The notes: generated by a model from the letters alone, not told the origin. 64,000 bases of DNA from Amphiura filiformis (GCF_039555335.1 NC_092642.1:61483776-61547775), one strand, 5' to 3'. Positions 22,686 to 34,697 are shown, numbered from the stretch's first letter. Program-made: numbers and translations.

Positions 22686-24867
22686 ATTTGGGCTGTGCCG
22701 CTGTGCCAAAGGTCACTTTTCCAGACTTCAAGTCTAGAAGCTGTAATGTCAGCGCCCATCTGGTAACGTGAGCAATAAATTAAGTGCCTTCTACTGTGTT
22801 CCCTGTAGGATTATGTATTAACCAGGTCCTAAACAACTCAGTCGTAAACTGTATGCATTATAACAGATCAAAGTTCCCAATCAACCATACAACAAAGTCA
22901 TTGCTGAATAGTAGCGCATTATACAACGAGATACCTTATGTAAGTGCCTATCACAACACAAGTTTGACATCAGTTTGGTATATCCTTAGTATAAATCAAA
23001 ATAATTGTCAATAAACGTATCCAACGCAGTATAATATAGACGTAGACGCAAGCTTTCATGCCGGAAATATAAACACACTCGCTATAGCCGTGCTCTTTTG
23101 ATGAGATATTGATACCGCACCGAAGACTCCAGCTGTTCCGTATTCACCTAGGAACCCTGTTTTCAGCCGAAAATGTTGATGTTGTCACAATGAATTCAAA
23201 GTATTTATATCGTCAAGAGACCCACATAGAGGAATGCGGCATATATCCTGAGCCAATCTGCATTTTGTTGCCTACAAAAGTCGACGATCAGACAATAAAT
23301 TTTAAACGGAGCATGTCCAGATATCAGCGTTAATTTCATAATAAGCTTAAAATGCATTGAAAACGCCAAATTGTATTCATAAAATATATAGTACTAGTAA
23401 ATCACCAAAGCGAATGGTAACATAAGTATGTGGAAAAAAACTGTTTTAACAATAACAAAGTATGTGCCCAAATACTTGTCTTTGAATGTTGCTTTTTTGA
23501 AATTTGCAGCAAAAATGTCAAAACGTCCCAAAATTTAAAACAAATATGAACCTTCCTAAATAAATACACATTCGCACTTGGCGGCCCAGTCACTACCTGT
23601 CGCTGTGATTTGGGGGTAACCCTTCACTTCCCCTTTCCAGTTACCTGTACTTTAAGTTTGCCCATATCCCAGGCCTTAAAGGGCACAGGTCCAATAAACG
23701 TGAAGTCCCGGGTTCGATTCCATGGCGGAATCACTTTTTATCCGATTCATTTTGATTCAAATATATGAATAGATTGCCTTGTCATTTTGAAAAGATTATC
23801 TTATGTCCCCTCGGAATAGTCATACTTGTCAAGTTTAAACAGATGATTGATAATAACATTCAAATTTTTTTTTGAAAACTTGGAGTAAAACATTCGATTA
23901 TAATGTTATTTTGTAAATTTTTTACCAAAAATATGTAACAAATTTAGAAACGTTATCATGACCTTGACAGTGATTCAAGACAAGTGATTCATTATATGTT
24001 AAGAAATTAGGTACACTCTAGTGGTACCTCTTTTCTTATCATAAATAATGTACCGCTTGTCCTGAGTCACTGAAATTCCAGTGTAGTAACTGGATTCCTT
24101 GCCCCTATAATATACATAAATTTTGTGTAAAATGCAAAAATAGTCACAAATTTATCAAGGGGTGTAGTGCCACCTTAAAAACGCTTTTGTGTTTGCTTGG
24201 GAATACTTATGGCTGATATGAGCAGCCATTTTAGATTTCTGTTGACCTAGATCTCAGAAAGCCTAAAACTCATGCAATCAGTAAGATAATCTTGATTTAT
24301 TAACACCTGAAACATCTCATTCATTGTTCTGTTTCAAATAGTCTCATGCGTTATGGCCATATTACCGGTTGGCGGATATATGGATTTTGGCAGCTATTAA
24401 GCAGCCGTCCAACAGGAGGCCATCAGAAAACCTCGAAACTCCCGTCAATCAAAGAAAGACAACCTTGATTAGCGAGGAAAGATAGTCATTCATCCCTCTA
24501 ATACTTTCTGAATTATGACCATTCTACCGCTTTGATATGGGTGGCTATATGGATTTTGGCAGCCATTTTGGAACATAGATCTACGCCTACCTGTAACTAT
24601 CCTGTTGAAATTCTACCAAAACTAAATCATAAAACACACATTAGGGGGGGGGGGGCTACTTATTTTAATTATTACAAAATGGAATAGAACTACGTCTATG
24701 CCTACTAATCGTAACAAAATACAGAGTCTGGAATTACATTTCTATCACGCAAACCAGATTCGAGTTTTGGTAAAATATACAAAGAGAAGAGTATATACTT
24801 TGGTGTGAAATGACTGATAATAATGCATAGAGTGCGTAGTCTGCAGTCGAACGAGTTGCTCAAAATG
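22686..24867. other. Intergenic between genes B and C
   Basis: No gene could be supported; short frames show no known motif. 24070-24178 is the right half of the TTAA MITE family seen at 7159-7509 (it contains GGATTCCTTGCCCCTATAAT and ends GTAGTGCCACCTTAA). Near 23690-23740 a B-box-like GGGTTCGATTCC suggests a tRNA-derived fragment. Two roughly repeated stretches with GGATTTTGGCAGC lie at 24380-24400 and 24550-24570. Confidence 0.5.
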
Positions 24868-25517
24868 TTATTCTTCAATACCAGTCGCTTGACAGCTGAC
24901 TTCCCATAATTTCTTTGCCAGTCCCGCATCACGAGCAACTTCTGTCTCTTGAGTCAAGCGACAGTTGTCGAAATATCCTCCCGATAACTCGGTAAGAGAT
25001 TCCTCGAGAGCACAGTAAATAGTTGTCTGAGCCCCGGCCTCTTCATTGATTCCAATCAATAGAGCCATTAATCTGCAAACAGAACATGAACATGAATACG
25101 CTCAACTGAAATGTATTATTAGTATTTTTTTTTTCAAATTCTCTGTTTCAATTACCTTCTTGGCATTTCGAGATATGAAAAGGATCTAAAATATGAATTT
25201 CGATTTTTACCCCCAATTTTTGTGAGGAAATTATTTTTATATTCTTTACTCTTTTCTCTTTCTTTTGGCACCACTCGGGGTCACACCTTCTGGACATTTT
25301 TGGATATGAACAGGACCCAAAATACGGAAATTGACCCAGGTCTTATTAGGAGTATCACCCTCAGTTGGGAAATTAGTTTTTATTATATTCTTTACTGTTT
25401 TCTCTTTTATTTGACACCACTCGGGGATTCATACCTTGGCATTTCAAGATATCAACAGGACCCCATATGAAAATTATGATGAGTGTCACCCCCGGGTGTG
25501 GAAATATTCTCATTATA

Positions 25518-25571
<54 letters not shown>

Positions 25572-25595
25572 CTTAAGTAAGTGAGTAAGTAAGTG

Positions 25596-25673
<78 letters not shown>

Positions 25674-28058
25674 GAAAAAGGATGTAAGTGAGAAAGACTT
25701 ATTTAGACTGAGACCATTTCATGGTTCAGCAAAAATATAGATTCCACTCAAAATGAGTGTAAAAGCTTGAGCATAAAGTAGGTAAAAGGATGTTCAAAAG
25801 TGTAGCATGAGTCACCATGGAGTAATATTTGCCCAACGGATATTAACGGTTAATAATATTTTGCAATTGTACACAGAGTTTCATACTCACTTAAACATTA
25901 ACATAGTAAGATAAAGACCAATTGTTGATGGCCCTATAAATTCAAAAGTGCTGCTAACTATATTGGTATTGATAACTCCTGGATGCAATGTGAAAGCAGA
26001 GACTCCAGTCCCTTCAAGCCTCCGAGCCAGCTCTTTGGTGAACAAAATATTGGCCAGTTTACTCCTTTCGTATTCACGTAAACCGGGATATACTCTTCCC
26101 TGATTATCTTTCTTCTCGAAGTACATATCCCCAGGTTTGGCTTTCATATAACCAATGGAAGAGACATTGATGATTCTGCTTGGTGACGATTTCTTGAGTA
26201 GATCCAGTAGTAGTAGGGTTAGAAGGAAATGTCCAAAATGATTGGTGGCGAAGACCATGTTGTAGCCTTCTGCTGTACGAATTCCTCTTGGTGCGCTAAT
26301 AATACCTGTAGTTTAAATTTCAATTGTTTACATAAAAGATGACCAATTAACAGTTTTGGTCATGTTGGCCAAATTAAGAAGATTGCGATGAACAACCGGC
26401 TCAATCATAATAGGGTAAGAGCTGGTATATAGATAATATAACAGAAAATAAAGGCAAGGGACTGGTATATCAACAGCCTTCGGGTATAAGCATACTGTAT
26501 ATTGCTATTAATATTATCTGATTCGGCGCGAGTTTTTAACACAACAGAATGCCTGCGGAAACCAAACTACCAGGGAAATAACAACAAGAACCCCCGACCA
26601 ACTGTTTAGCATGACGTCACATGTTACAAGGGGTGGGGGCCCGAGGACCCCTCTAAAAGTTGCTTTGTACTACGAGAGGTGTCGCAGATATGATATAAAT
26701 GGGCGATTTGGACACAATAACTGTTTTTGAGCGCCCCCCCCCCCCTTGAAAAACCTAACTCGGCGCAGGCATGTCACATCCGTGGAAACACATTCGGGTC
26801 CTACTGTAGATTTTTATTGCTCTGCTATAGATAACATCGTACGTATAACGTATTGCATATTGTATCGCATAGGCCTAAACAGCAAGTGACAAAATGTAGT
26901 TCAAAATTCAGCACCTACCTGCATTGTTAATCAAATAATCCAATCTTGGCTCTTCTTTTAGGAATTCTTCAGCAAATTTTCTCACTGATCCTTGGTCAGA
27001 CAATTCCAGATGTCTGTAGACTACATGGGAACTTCCAGATCGTCTTTGAATCTCTTTCACGGCTTCTTCTGCTTTCACGGGATTACGGCAAGCTATGATG
27101 ACTCGTGCACCACGGCGAGCCAGGTCGATGGCAGTCTCTTTTCCAATTCCAGAGTTGCCGCCTAAAGTTAGACAATAGTCAAAGTTACAAATAATTATAT
27201 ACATTTTTATACTTTTTCTTATTGCTTTCGACAGTTTTAGTGTATATAATATTGTCATTGGTTATCCTAAAAATTATATCTTTACGGGTGTACAAGATGT
27301 AAGTCCCCCAAGCCATTTTTGTATAATCCAAAAACTGCTTGATTATTTCTCTTGATTTAAAGTTTAGAACACAAACTGATTTGATATGCATCAAGTGGTC
27401 AATTTGATCGGAAATTTCATTTAATGGTTGTATTTCTCAGTAAAGATGATACAAACAAGTGGCAATAAAAACCCACCCACTTGATACAAAACTAATCAGT
27501 CTGTTTTCCAAGAGAATTTATCAAGGTGTTTTTGGATTATACCAAAAATGTCTCAGGAGCACAATTACATCTTGGAAACCCTGTTTATAAACCACCGTTA
27601 ATTTATGTATGTGCAAATCACAAGGACGCTTACGATAACAAAATGTGTCAAAAGACTTGCTATTTCCAAGTCTGATAGTGCAGTTATGACAATGTGCAAA
27701 ATTATGAAAATAATTATTTGGTTGCTGTGTATTTTTCAATTAAAAGAGCGCCTTAGCATGAAGTATGAACAAAGCGCTTTAACAAAGTGTTTTCAGATGA
27801 TTAAAAAAGTATCAACAAAACCCCGCCCATTTGATGCATAACTAATCAGGATTATACCAAAATGTCTTATGAGGGGACTTAATTCTTGGGAACCCTGTGT
27901 ATAAACTTACCCGTTATAATGCCCGTTTTTCCATACAACTTCACCTTGATGTGCTTACAATTTCTGCGGTATAAACCACCATTCACAAAGTATTTAAACC
28001 CAAATATGCAAATTAAAAGGACGCTTAAAACAACACAAAGTGTGATAAGAATTGCCAT
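24868..28058 (-). CDS. Retinol-dehydrogenase-like SDR, copy C (intact)
   Basis: Coding exons, transcript order: 27911-28058, 26919-27161, 25891-26305, 24868-25072; 1011 bases, 336 residues, all introns GT/AG. The anchor exon starts MAILITLCVVLSVLLICIF; the cofactor loop reads TGGNSGIG; NNAG, NVSS and YERSK are all present; the C-terminus is [13 protein letters not shown] notable change lies in the acidic motif after the fourth strand, HLELSD here against HLDLSD in the other copies; the aspartate there helps place the cofactor adenine in SDRs, and glutamate is a mild change. Intron 1 holds a decayed exon-1 copy and intron 3 a long GTAA microsatellite. Gene C lacks the 3' LINE present beyond A and B. 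Confidence 0.92.
25519..25673. repeat. (GTAA)n microsatellite in intron 3 of gene C
   Basis: About 38 tetranucleotide units, with three interruptions (CTTAAG and two GTGAG variants) near 25571-25595. On the plus strand it is a run of GTAAGT, the 5' splice consensus, but gene C is on the minus strand so the transcript carries ACTTACTTAC instead. Confidence 0.97.
27560..27700 (-). pseudogene. Decayed extra exon 1 inside intron 1 of gene C
   Basis: On the minus strand the leader CACTATCAGACTT is followed by AATAGCAAGTC, where the working copies have AAATGGC: the start codon is ATA. Sequence similar to the anchor part of exon 1 follows (CGTAAGCGTCCTTGTGATTT), then it jumps to intron-1 sequence (AGGGTTTCCAAGATG), lacking the exon part that encodes YRRNCKH to the cofactor loop and its donor site. 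It shares this deletion and the ATA with the relic at 39945-40050 in gene D. Confidence 0.8.
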
Positions 28059-28194
28059 TTTGAAGTCTGCAGATAGTGACAGTTACGATATGCGCAAAAT
28101 TATGAAAATAATTATCTGGTTGCTGTGTACAGTTGCAATATTGTGCCCATTGTTACATTTAAAATGAAATCTTCGGTTAACAGAAGTTACATAA

Positions 28195-28623
28195 GGGGCT
28201 GTGCAATAATTAAGAGCCCTGAGGGGAGGGGAAAATTGGGGGGGTGCAAGACATTTTTGGCGAGCCGAAAGGGGGGGGGCAAGAAATTTTGGCAAGCCGA
28301 GAGGGGGGGGCAAGCGATTTTTGGCACGCATTCACGCTAATAAAACGCTCTAAAAAGGCTTAGGAAAACAGTACAGAAACGCTTAAATATGCAAATTTTC
28401 CTGCTCGCTACGCTCGCAACATACATCTAGACAATTTAAGGTTTGCAAATGTGGGATCCCAAAAATTTGGCATGTTCAAGGGGGGGGGGCAAAGAATTTT
28501 TGGCGGTCCGAGAGGGGGGGGGGCAAGCGATTTTGGCGGGCCGAGAGGGGGGCAAGTGATTTTTGGCGAGCCGTTCAGAAATTTTACCCCCCCGGGGGGG
28601 GCTGATAATTATTGCACAGCCCC
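28195..28623. mobile_element. 429-base Harbinger-like MITE in the 5' flank of gene C
   Basis: Perfect 18-base inverted ends GGGGCTGTGCAATAATTA at 28195 and its complement ending 28623, with TAA on both sides (28192-28194, 28624-28626). The flank of gene D shows the empty site, TTACATAATGATTTAGC near 42066, with a single TAA. Three-base TAA/TTA target duplication fits PIF/Harbinger. The inside is a series of G runs and TTTTTGGCGAGCCG phrases related to those at 11468-11590. It separates the proximal leader of gene C from its conserved upstream block. Confidence 0.9.
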
Positions 28624-28770
28624 TAATGATTTAGCTCAGGTTCGACTGCTTACCGTGCCACTGTGCTTACTAGGAAAAAAAATCGGAATTTCAATTCGAT
28701 ATATTTGTCAGTCACGGCACAATAATACAATGCACACAGTGACCCCTGACGGTAGTGAACCGGTACACAC
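28624..28770 (-). promoter_or_regulatory. Conserved upstream block of gene C
   Basis: TAATGATTTAGCTCAGG, then CGTGCCACTGTGCTTACTAG, then a CAGTCACGGCAC...CACAGTGACCCCTGACGG stretch, matched closely upstream of gene D (42068-42212) and in part upstream of B (19572-19630). Shared position and order suggest it belongs to the ancestral promoter or 5' UTR. No factor site is claimed. Confidence 0.45.
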
Positions 28771-29677
28771 CGACACCGCCTGGCTAATAATTATTTGGTG
28801 CAGAAGGGACACTAAAATGAATACACGGGATCGATACACGTGAATTGCTATGCACGATTTTGATATCAGACGAAGATCTTCTGATACCGGGTTAGAAAAT
28901 GATGAATATCTCCCGTCATGATTTTTTTCTCAAGAAACCAGATTTGGTCTCATAAACTTGGAAATACGTGTTGAACAGATATGATAGTCGCTAGAATGCG
29001 CTTTGAAAATTGGCCGTGCGCTTTGAACTCAAAATTTGACCATTTTATATTGCGTTGGTCCTGTTATGGACTACAACGTGCAGTACAGCTGCACTCACTG
29101 TATGCAGTATAAAAGTCGATGACCATTGACCTCAATGGGGTATACAAGCTTAATCACGCACAACCAAGATCGATTACCCGGCTATTGTGAGTAGCCTTAG
29201 TTATGTCCCTCGACTAATTATTAGTTTAAAAGAGCTTTAAAGGTTTGAACCAAATGGCTAATCGTGGCTGTGGATTTAACCTACCATGGCGATTCCTGCC
29301 ATGAAGATATAGGGTCGAAGACACTGTGCGGTATAGTAAACCAAGCTGTCCTCATACCCAGTGTACAGGTCAATTAATCGCAAATTAAGCGTCAAAATTT
29401 TACCAGACGTTTTCTGTACCGAACACATTCAAAGGTCATTTTACGAATGCAGAATCTAGTCAGGGTTAAAGAACTGTGCCCTGGCGGAGAGATTGTTTGC
29501 GAACCTGATTGTGAGGTAGTCAACCACTAAATTAAGGTCAAGTACGTATGCATTACCATTTTACCACCTCAAATACCAGGACAGAAACTGTACAATACAA
29601 GGATGGTACAGTGAGTCGCAAAATATGACACAACCAACAGAAAACAATATTAATTAGTCCCTGGCTATTTTCAATTT
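28771..29677. other. Intergenic, 5' flank of gene C
   Basis: No gene seen. 29455-29650 (GTCAGGGTTAAAGAACTG, GTCAACCACTAAATTAAGG, GTACAGTGAGTCGCAAAATA) runs in parallel with 44545-44900 upstream of gene D, so the C and D flanks share an ancestor over at least 1.5 kb. Confidence 0.55.
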
Positions 29678-30066
29678 TTCTTCTCAAAGTACATATCACT
29701 TGATGACCTGAGCGCAAGAAGACAGTAAGTCCACTTGGCCCCTCAACATGTATACACTAAATTTGCGTATAGTTTCGTATAGTTTGGTAATGTTTTATAC
29801 ATGTTTATGGGCCAAAACATATCTTTCACAACCTTTCATGATGTTTTCACCCCGGAACATGTATTAAACATCATAAAGCCCTAAGAAACTATGCGTAACT
29901 TTAGTGTATACATGTTGAAAGGCCAAGTGGACTTACGATCTTCTTGCGCCCAGGTCTTCACTTATGCTTATAGAGTATAGGCAATGGTAGAGACATTGAT
30001 GATTATGATTGTCGAAGATTATTTTAAGAATATTCAGTAGAGATGAAAGGAAATGTCCAAAATGGT
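29678..30066 (-). pseudogene. Decayed RDH exon 3 between genes C and D
   Basis: 29678-29697 (TTCTTCTCAAAGTACATAT) and about 29974-30064 (GCAATGGTAGAGACATTGATGATT ... GGAAATGTCCAAAATGG) match the exon 3 segment that encodes the FEKK to NVSS to FGHF region, in the same orientation as the working genes. It is shorter, frame-broken and split by a 258-base MITE. It is flanked by a direct repeat of about 45 bases (GGTACAGTGAGTCGCAAAA near 29607 and 30064), which occurs once in the gene D flank near 44850. Confidence 0.82.
29702..29959. mobile_element. 258-base TIR element inside the exon-3 relic
   Basis: Ends GATGACCTGAGCGCAAGAAG and the inverted CTTCTTGCGCCCAGGTCTTC, with about 70 bases of inverted repeat including GTAAGTCCACTTGGCC. 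ACTT on both sides (29698-29701, 29960-29963) suggests a 4-base target duplication. Same family as 33768-34407. Confidence 0.82.
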
Positions 30067-30839
30067 ACAGTGAGTCGCAAAAAAATAATACAAGCAAAAG
30101 AAAACAAAATGAAAAACAGGTCAAAGGTCAAAACGATCACGACCACATACAGTCACTCACTCGCTGATGAAAGATGGAGTACAATCTGAAAATTCCAAGG
30201 TAGGAATTATTTCCTTGTGTTTGGATCAAAAGTTTAAATCAAAATCATGATTTAAATCAACATAGATGAAATTTCATGAAAATTAAAAACAGTAGGCGCC
30301 ATTTAAAGCCATTATTTTTTCTTCCAAAATGATAATATGCAATCATTGTGAAAGTTCCCAGTACAGTTGGACGCGAAAAACATTGGGAATTTGCAAAGAA
30401 ACAACATCATAAACTTCACCTCTATCACTCGAAATATCTCGTACTATTTGTATTAGGACGGCGAGTGTGGTCTCATAGTTAGTCTCCTACGCAGCCAGTT
30501 TGATTACGCTCCCTCCACATGTGGAGGGATCGCAACCAAACTGGCTTTGTATATAGGAGACTACGATTTGAGATCGTTCCGACATTTTATCATAATCTAA
30601 AAATTATGATAATATGTCGGACCAACAGAAAATCATTCCGTTTTACTACAAATAGGGCGAATTTGACAGTTTACTCATAGATTTAAGTTGGAACATGTGT
30701 ACGTATTACAAATATAAAGGTATATTCTGAAAAAAGATCGTACATTAAGGCTTTAAGGTTACGCTTGATTTTGCTATTATCGACCACAAAAATTGTGTTA
30801 TTTATTGAGTTAACGTACGCTTAACATAATGGGCTCTCG

Positions 30840-30876
<37 letters not shown>

Positions 30877-31538
30877 GTTGGGTGGGGATTTTTTTAGTCA
30901 TCATTTATTTTTCGTCTCACGATTTGAACTTTTTAACACATTCGCTGGGATCACTGGATAGGCCATTGATTGTGTGTGACAGTGTAGATGTTGGCGCCTC
31001 GTCGTGATATCATTTATATAAAAAGAAGCACACCATTCGATTTCCGGCCACTAATGAGAAAAAAATTCTGCCTGACTCAAACTCCCATGCCTCCTGAGAA
31101 TCAAACGGTGCGTCCCTTGCTATAACCAACAAACATGTTTTAGGAAGAAATATGCTATTATATACATCCAACTTGATTTGGTGTAAGGGTACACTATGTA
31201 TTGTTGGTCGAAGCAGCCAAGAAAATCGTTTTGCAAAGGTTCATTCTACATTTATTGTTGTTAATGAGCTATTTACGTTTTACAAAAGTTTTGATGTTTC
31301 AGCCCTCTTTACAACATAACTCACGAACCAAAGTGCCTTCAAAAGTACACATGTGATATTTGAATTCTTCTACACACGCGCTATGAAATAATTAATGCAA
31401 TTTTTGTCAAAGCTCGCTACCATTCGCAAGATGCTGTGAACTACCAAATCGCAACAGTTTAAAAAGTTGCTAACCTTATGGACCGATGTTTATAACAATG
31501 CTCTAGTATCCTACTACGTTGTAATTTCGCTCCGTTAA
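30067..31538. other. Intergenic with hairpin and microsatellite
   Basis: No gene seen. 30480-30563 is an 84-base near-palindrome (AGTCTCCTACGCAGCCAGTT pairing with the right arm CAAACTGGCTTTGTATATAG), a small foldback element. 30840-30876 is (ATC)n. The remainder is AT-rich and without recognisable content. Confidence 0.6.
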
Positions 31539-32760
31539 GGGGGTACTACACCCATTGCATTTTTTTTGCATTTTGTGAAGAAATGAGAAAAAGAAATTGG
31601 ACAAAGTGGTATGCAAAATGAAGGGGCAAATCTTCTCGTTCAATTGGCATCAGTATCAATGAAGCGTACATGCTTCTAATGATATAAGCCAAAAGGTGGT
31701 ACATCACTGATGTTTTAAATTCACTTCATTTTGGAAAGCTTACTATCAACGGATTTCGTTAAAATTTTGGATATGTGTTGCTAACACATTAGGGAAATAA
31801 TGTTGATATGTAAAATGGGAATAAGTGGTCCCTGATTTCTTTTATGACTTCATGAACTTGGTGCTCCACAACTATCAAAAACGAACCGGTTAAAATGCTT
31901 CTATTTTCAATGTTGAGCTATATTTTGTATTTTGAACTTGCGACACTATTTCACTGAAACTTAATTAAGCCATAGGTAACAGGTTACCACAACCACACTA
32001 CAGCAATGTTGAAAATGATTGTATTTTTTGTCACCTATACCACCATATTAGATAGTTTTCCGTAAGCTTCATTTTTGTGATTTTGGTAACTATTTTATAT
32101 TTATTTGCCCAATCCATCTCAACTAGGCAATCTAAATTGTACTCACCATTTACATCCCAAGGTATTTTAGTATATCCACCTCACACATTTCCATTATATA
32201 TCCAGTAACAGACAAAATATTAAAATTGATGCCTCATTATGACATGTATGATATCACAGACTATCACATGTATTCAAAATTGATGCCTGAATTTGACCTG
32301 AACCAATTGACCTATAACCTGACCTTTGATGACCTTATAGCCTTTTTTAATCTCTTTTCCTAACAGCACATTATAGAAGATAAATACATGGTGTAGTATT
32401 AAATTGTCTATGTGGAAGAGATTAGGCCTATTAAATTTATTCAGTGTTATAATCAGTGAGTACATTTCTATAGATGGTATAACAAAGGATTTAATGTATT
32501 CTATTCATGTACCCTACTTGAACATGTTGAAAAGAATAAATTATGGTTTGTTATTAAACACGCATCTGAGTTACTAGGATACATGTAAACAAAAAATATA
32601 TAGGGCTAAAATGACTTACTATACAATGGTTTAAAAGCACCTTTTTTTTTTTCTTTTTTTTTATTATTTTTTTTCACATGATCCGTGCATATATCGCCTA
32701 GCTATAAATGAAAAAATATGTTTTAGACCAATCAAACCAATTGATGGGTATAGTATGCCC
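31539..32760. mobile_element. 1.2-kb TTAA-flanked non-autonomous element
   Basis: Left end GGGGGTACTACACCCATTGC, right end inverted GGGCATACTATACCCATC, TTAA on both sides (31535-31538, 32761-32764). Near-identical content recurs at 42881-44046 (opposite orientation), 54415-55616 and 59119-60310. Conserved inner phrases include AGTATGCAAAATGAAGGG and CACTGAAACCTAATTAAGCC. No transposase frame. Confidence 0.88.
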
Positions 32761-32810
32761 TTAAGCAGAATGTTATCTAAATACTATTAAATAAAACTTA
32801 TCTTTTTCAT

Positions 32811-33045
32811 TTCATTCATTCATTCATTCATTTTATTTTTCATCATGATCAATATATACATAATCAGCATAACAGAAATAAACAATGTTGAAAATAATGA
32901 TGTGATGAGGTAGATGCATTACAAAGCCAAAGGCCTGAAAGACAATGCATCACCTTTACATTAAATAATATATAAGTTTAGATATTTACACAAGAAAGAC
33001 AAAAATCAGTAAAAAAAAATTGTATGATATATTCTTTCACCGTCA
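32811..33045 (-). mobile_element. LINE 3'-end fragment
   Basis: The minus strand ends ...CATGATGAAAAATAAAATGAATGAATG with a (GAAT)n tail at 32811-32832, and upstream holds TCAGGCCTTTGGCTTTGTAA, resembling LINE 3' untranslated regions. No coding part is left. Confidence 0.55.
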
Positions 33046-33767
33046 GCACTTATTTGGCAAATATACGATTTGAGGTTAACGGAGATCCCTGAGAAAACAT
33101 GCGAGAGCGAGCATGGATCGGGATATACCATGTACACATACTACCATGACTACCGTCCTTAGGAACTTAACGTTAGTCTTGCATTTTGCACTGTTGAATT
33201 TACGTGTAAGATCAAGATTAAGGTCCGCACTTACGAAGGCCCCATATCATAGGTGAAAGTACCAACATTGCTTAAAACTTTATCAAAATTGCGTAAAGTT
33301 GCTTAAAACACACTCAAAAAAATGCTGAAAATTGCACCCATTGTGAGAAAGCGTTCAAGGTTACCATAGGATGGTTATCATGGTCATAAATTTGCCTAAA
33401 GTTGACAAGTAATGTGAGGCAGCTTAAACTCTGGACAATTTCCCCTGTGGCGTTTACGACAGTCTCACACTCAACCTTGGAACAAGTCTGGAATGCAGTT
33501 GAATACTATCGTACCCGCTCTTAGTATTGCATGTAATAGCAAATATGAACTGCTTAAACTGCATTTATGATATTGTTATTTATTTTTCTTTAATTATTAT
33601 TATTTGAAAATTATTAAATAAACTATTCTATAAAGATTTTTTTCTATTTTAAATATTTACTTCTTCGATCTCCTATAAACATGGTAAAACGTTAAAATCT
33701 GCACTTACAATAGTCTTACAATGATAATGCCTACGATCTATTATGTGATGCAACGAATGGATAATTT
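33046..33767. other. Intergenic, no gene seen
   Basis: AT-rich sequence without a supportable reading frame, RNA gene or terminal repeats. Confidence 0.5.
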
Positions 33768-34407
33768 GAAGACCTGAGCGCAAGAATACTGTAAGTCCAC
33801 TTTTGACGAAATAGAGTTACAGGTGGTTTTTTGACATTTGGTCCCTCCCCATAGGGGTCACGTGAGGGGTCAATAGGGGTCAAAAATTAAAAATTGTCCA
33901 ATGTCGTCAAGAGACATGTCAAATTACTCGTCTCATCACAACGATTACGAAAATATATAATTTATCATACATTTTGAGCTCGGTTAATGAGTTGGAGGGT
34001 CAATTCCGGTTAAAGGTCAACTGAGATCAAATTTTAAAACAACCTTCAAATTCAACAAACAAGGTGACAAATTGCTCATCTTTGCACATAGATTACCAAT
34101 ATGGTTAAATATTTCCAACATCTGCAGTCAGTTTTGAGTTATAAGCTTTTGTTTCAATCCGAGCGCAAGAAGATTGTAAGTCCAAAAATGATAAATCGAT
34201 CAATATTACAGATATTTACTTGGTTGATATACAAAATGATTCTCAAATGATTGGTTGATATACACAATGATTCTTCTTGCCTATATACCTGAAAAGTATC
34301 AATATTATGGTTTTTTTGGTTTCCAAATTATCTTCTTTTAAAAGATTAAACAATCATATCTCAAAATGCCAAATATGGAATTATGGTCTTCTCGCGCTCA
34401 GGTCTTC
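33768..34407. mobile_element. 640-base TIR element, 3' flank of gene D
   Basis: Ends GAAGACCTGAGCGCAAGAA and inverted GAAGACCTGAGCGCGAGAAG, with ATTT on both sides (33764-33767, 34408-34411), again a 4-base target duplication. A third CCGAGCGCAAGAAGATTGTA near 34159 suggests a nested or rearranged copy. Same family as 29702-29959. Confidence 0.78.
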
Positions 34408-34500
34408 ATTTACCGCTTGAGGCAATCTATATAGGGCATGGATAATCATAGCCAACGAATAAAAGCGAATAAAAGCGAGTAAAATAATACAGAGATTGCG

Positions 34501-34606
34501 ATTTCCAAACGTAGCATCGAACGTACGTGGAATCTATTGAAAATCCCGCCACATGAGAGTGGTTTTGAATAGATTCCACGTACGTTCGATACGTACGTTT
34601 GGAAAT
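34501..34606. repeat. Inverted repeat in the 3' flank of gene D
   Basis: Arms of about 45 bases: 34501-34545 (ATTTCCAAACGTAGCATCGA, ACGTACGTGGAATCTATT) and 34561-34606 in complement (AATAGATTCCACGTACGTTC), with a loop of about 15 bases. It lies about 90 bases beyond the stop codon and would form a stable stem in the gene D transcript if the 3' UTR extends this far. Confidence 0.85.
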
Positions 34607-34697
34607 CATAATCTTTCGACTATATTGATATGAAATCACTGATAATAAAGCAGAGAGCATCGTTTGCATGCTGCAGTCGAACGAGTTGATCGAAATG

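Noticed and set aside
23109-23333. 74-codon plus-strand frame
   Set aside because: No motif, no splice partners and no copy elsewhere in the window; a chance frame cannot be excluded.
25519-25673. Run of splice donor sequences GTAAGT
   Set aside because: They are on the plus strand; the surrounding gene C is transcribed from the minus strand.
28083-28843. Frames rich in glycine or proline near gene C
   Set aside because: Translation of G/C runs of the TAA-flanked MITE.
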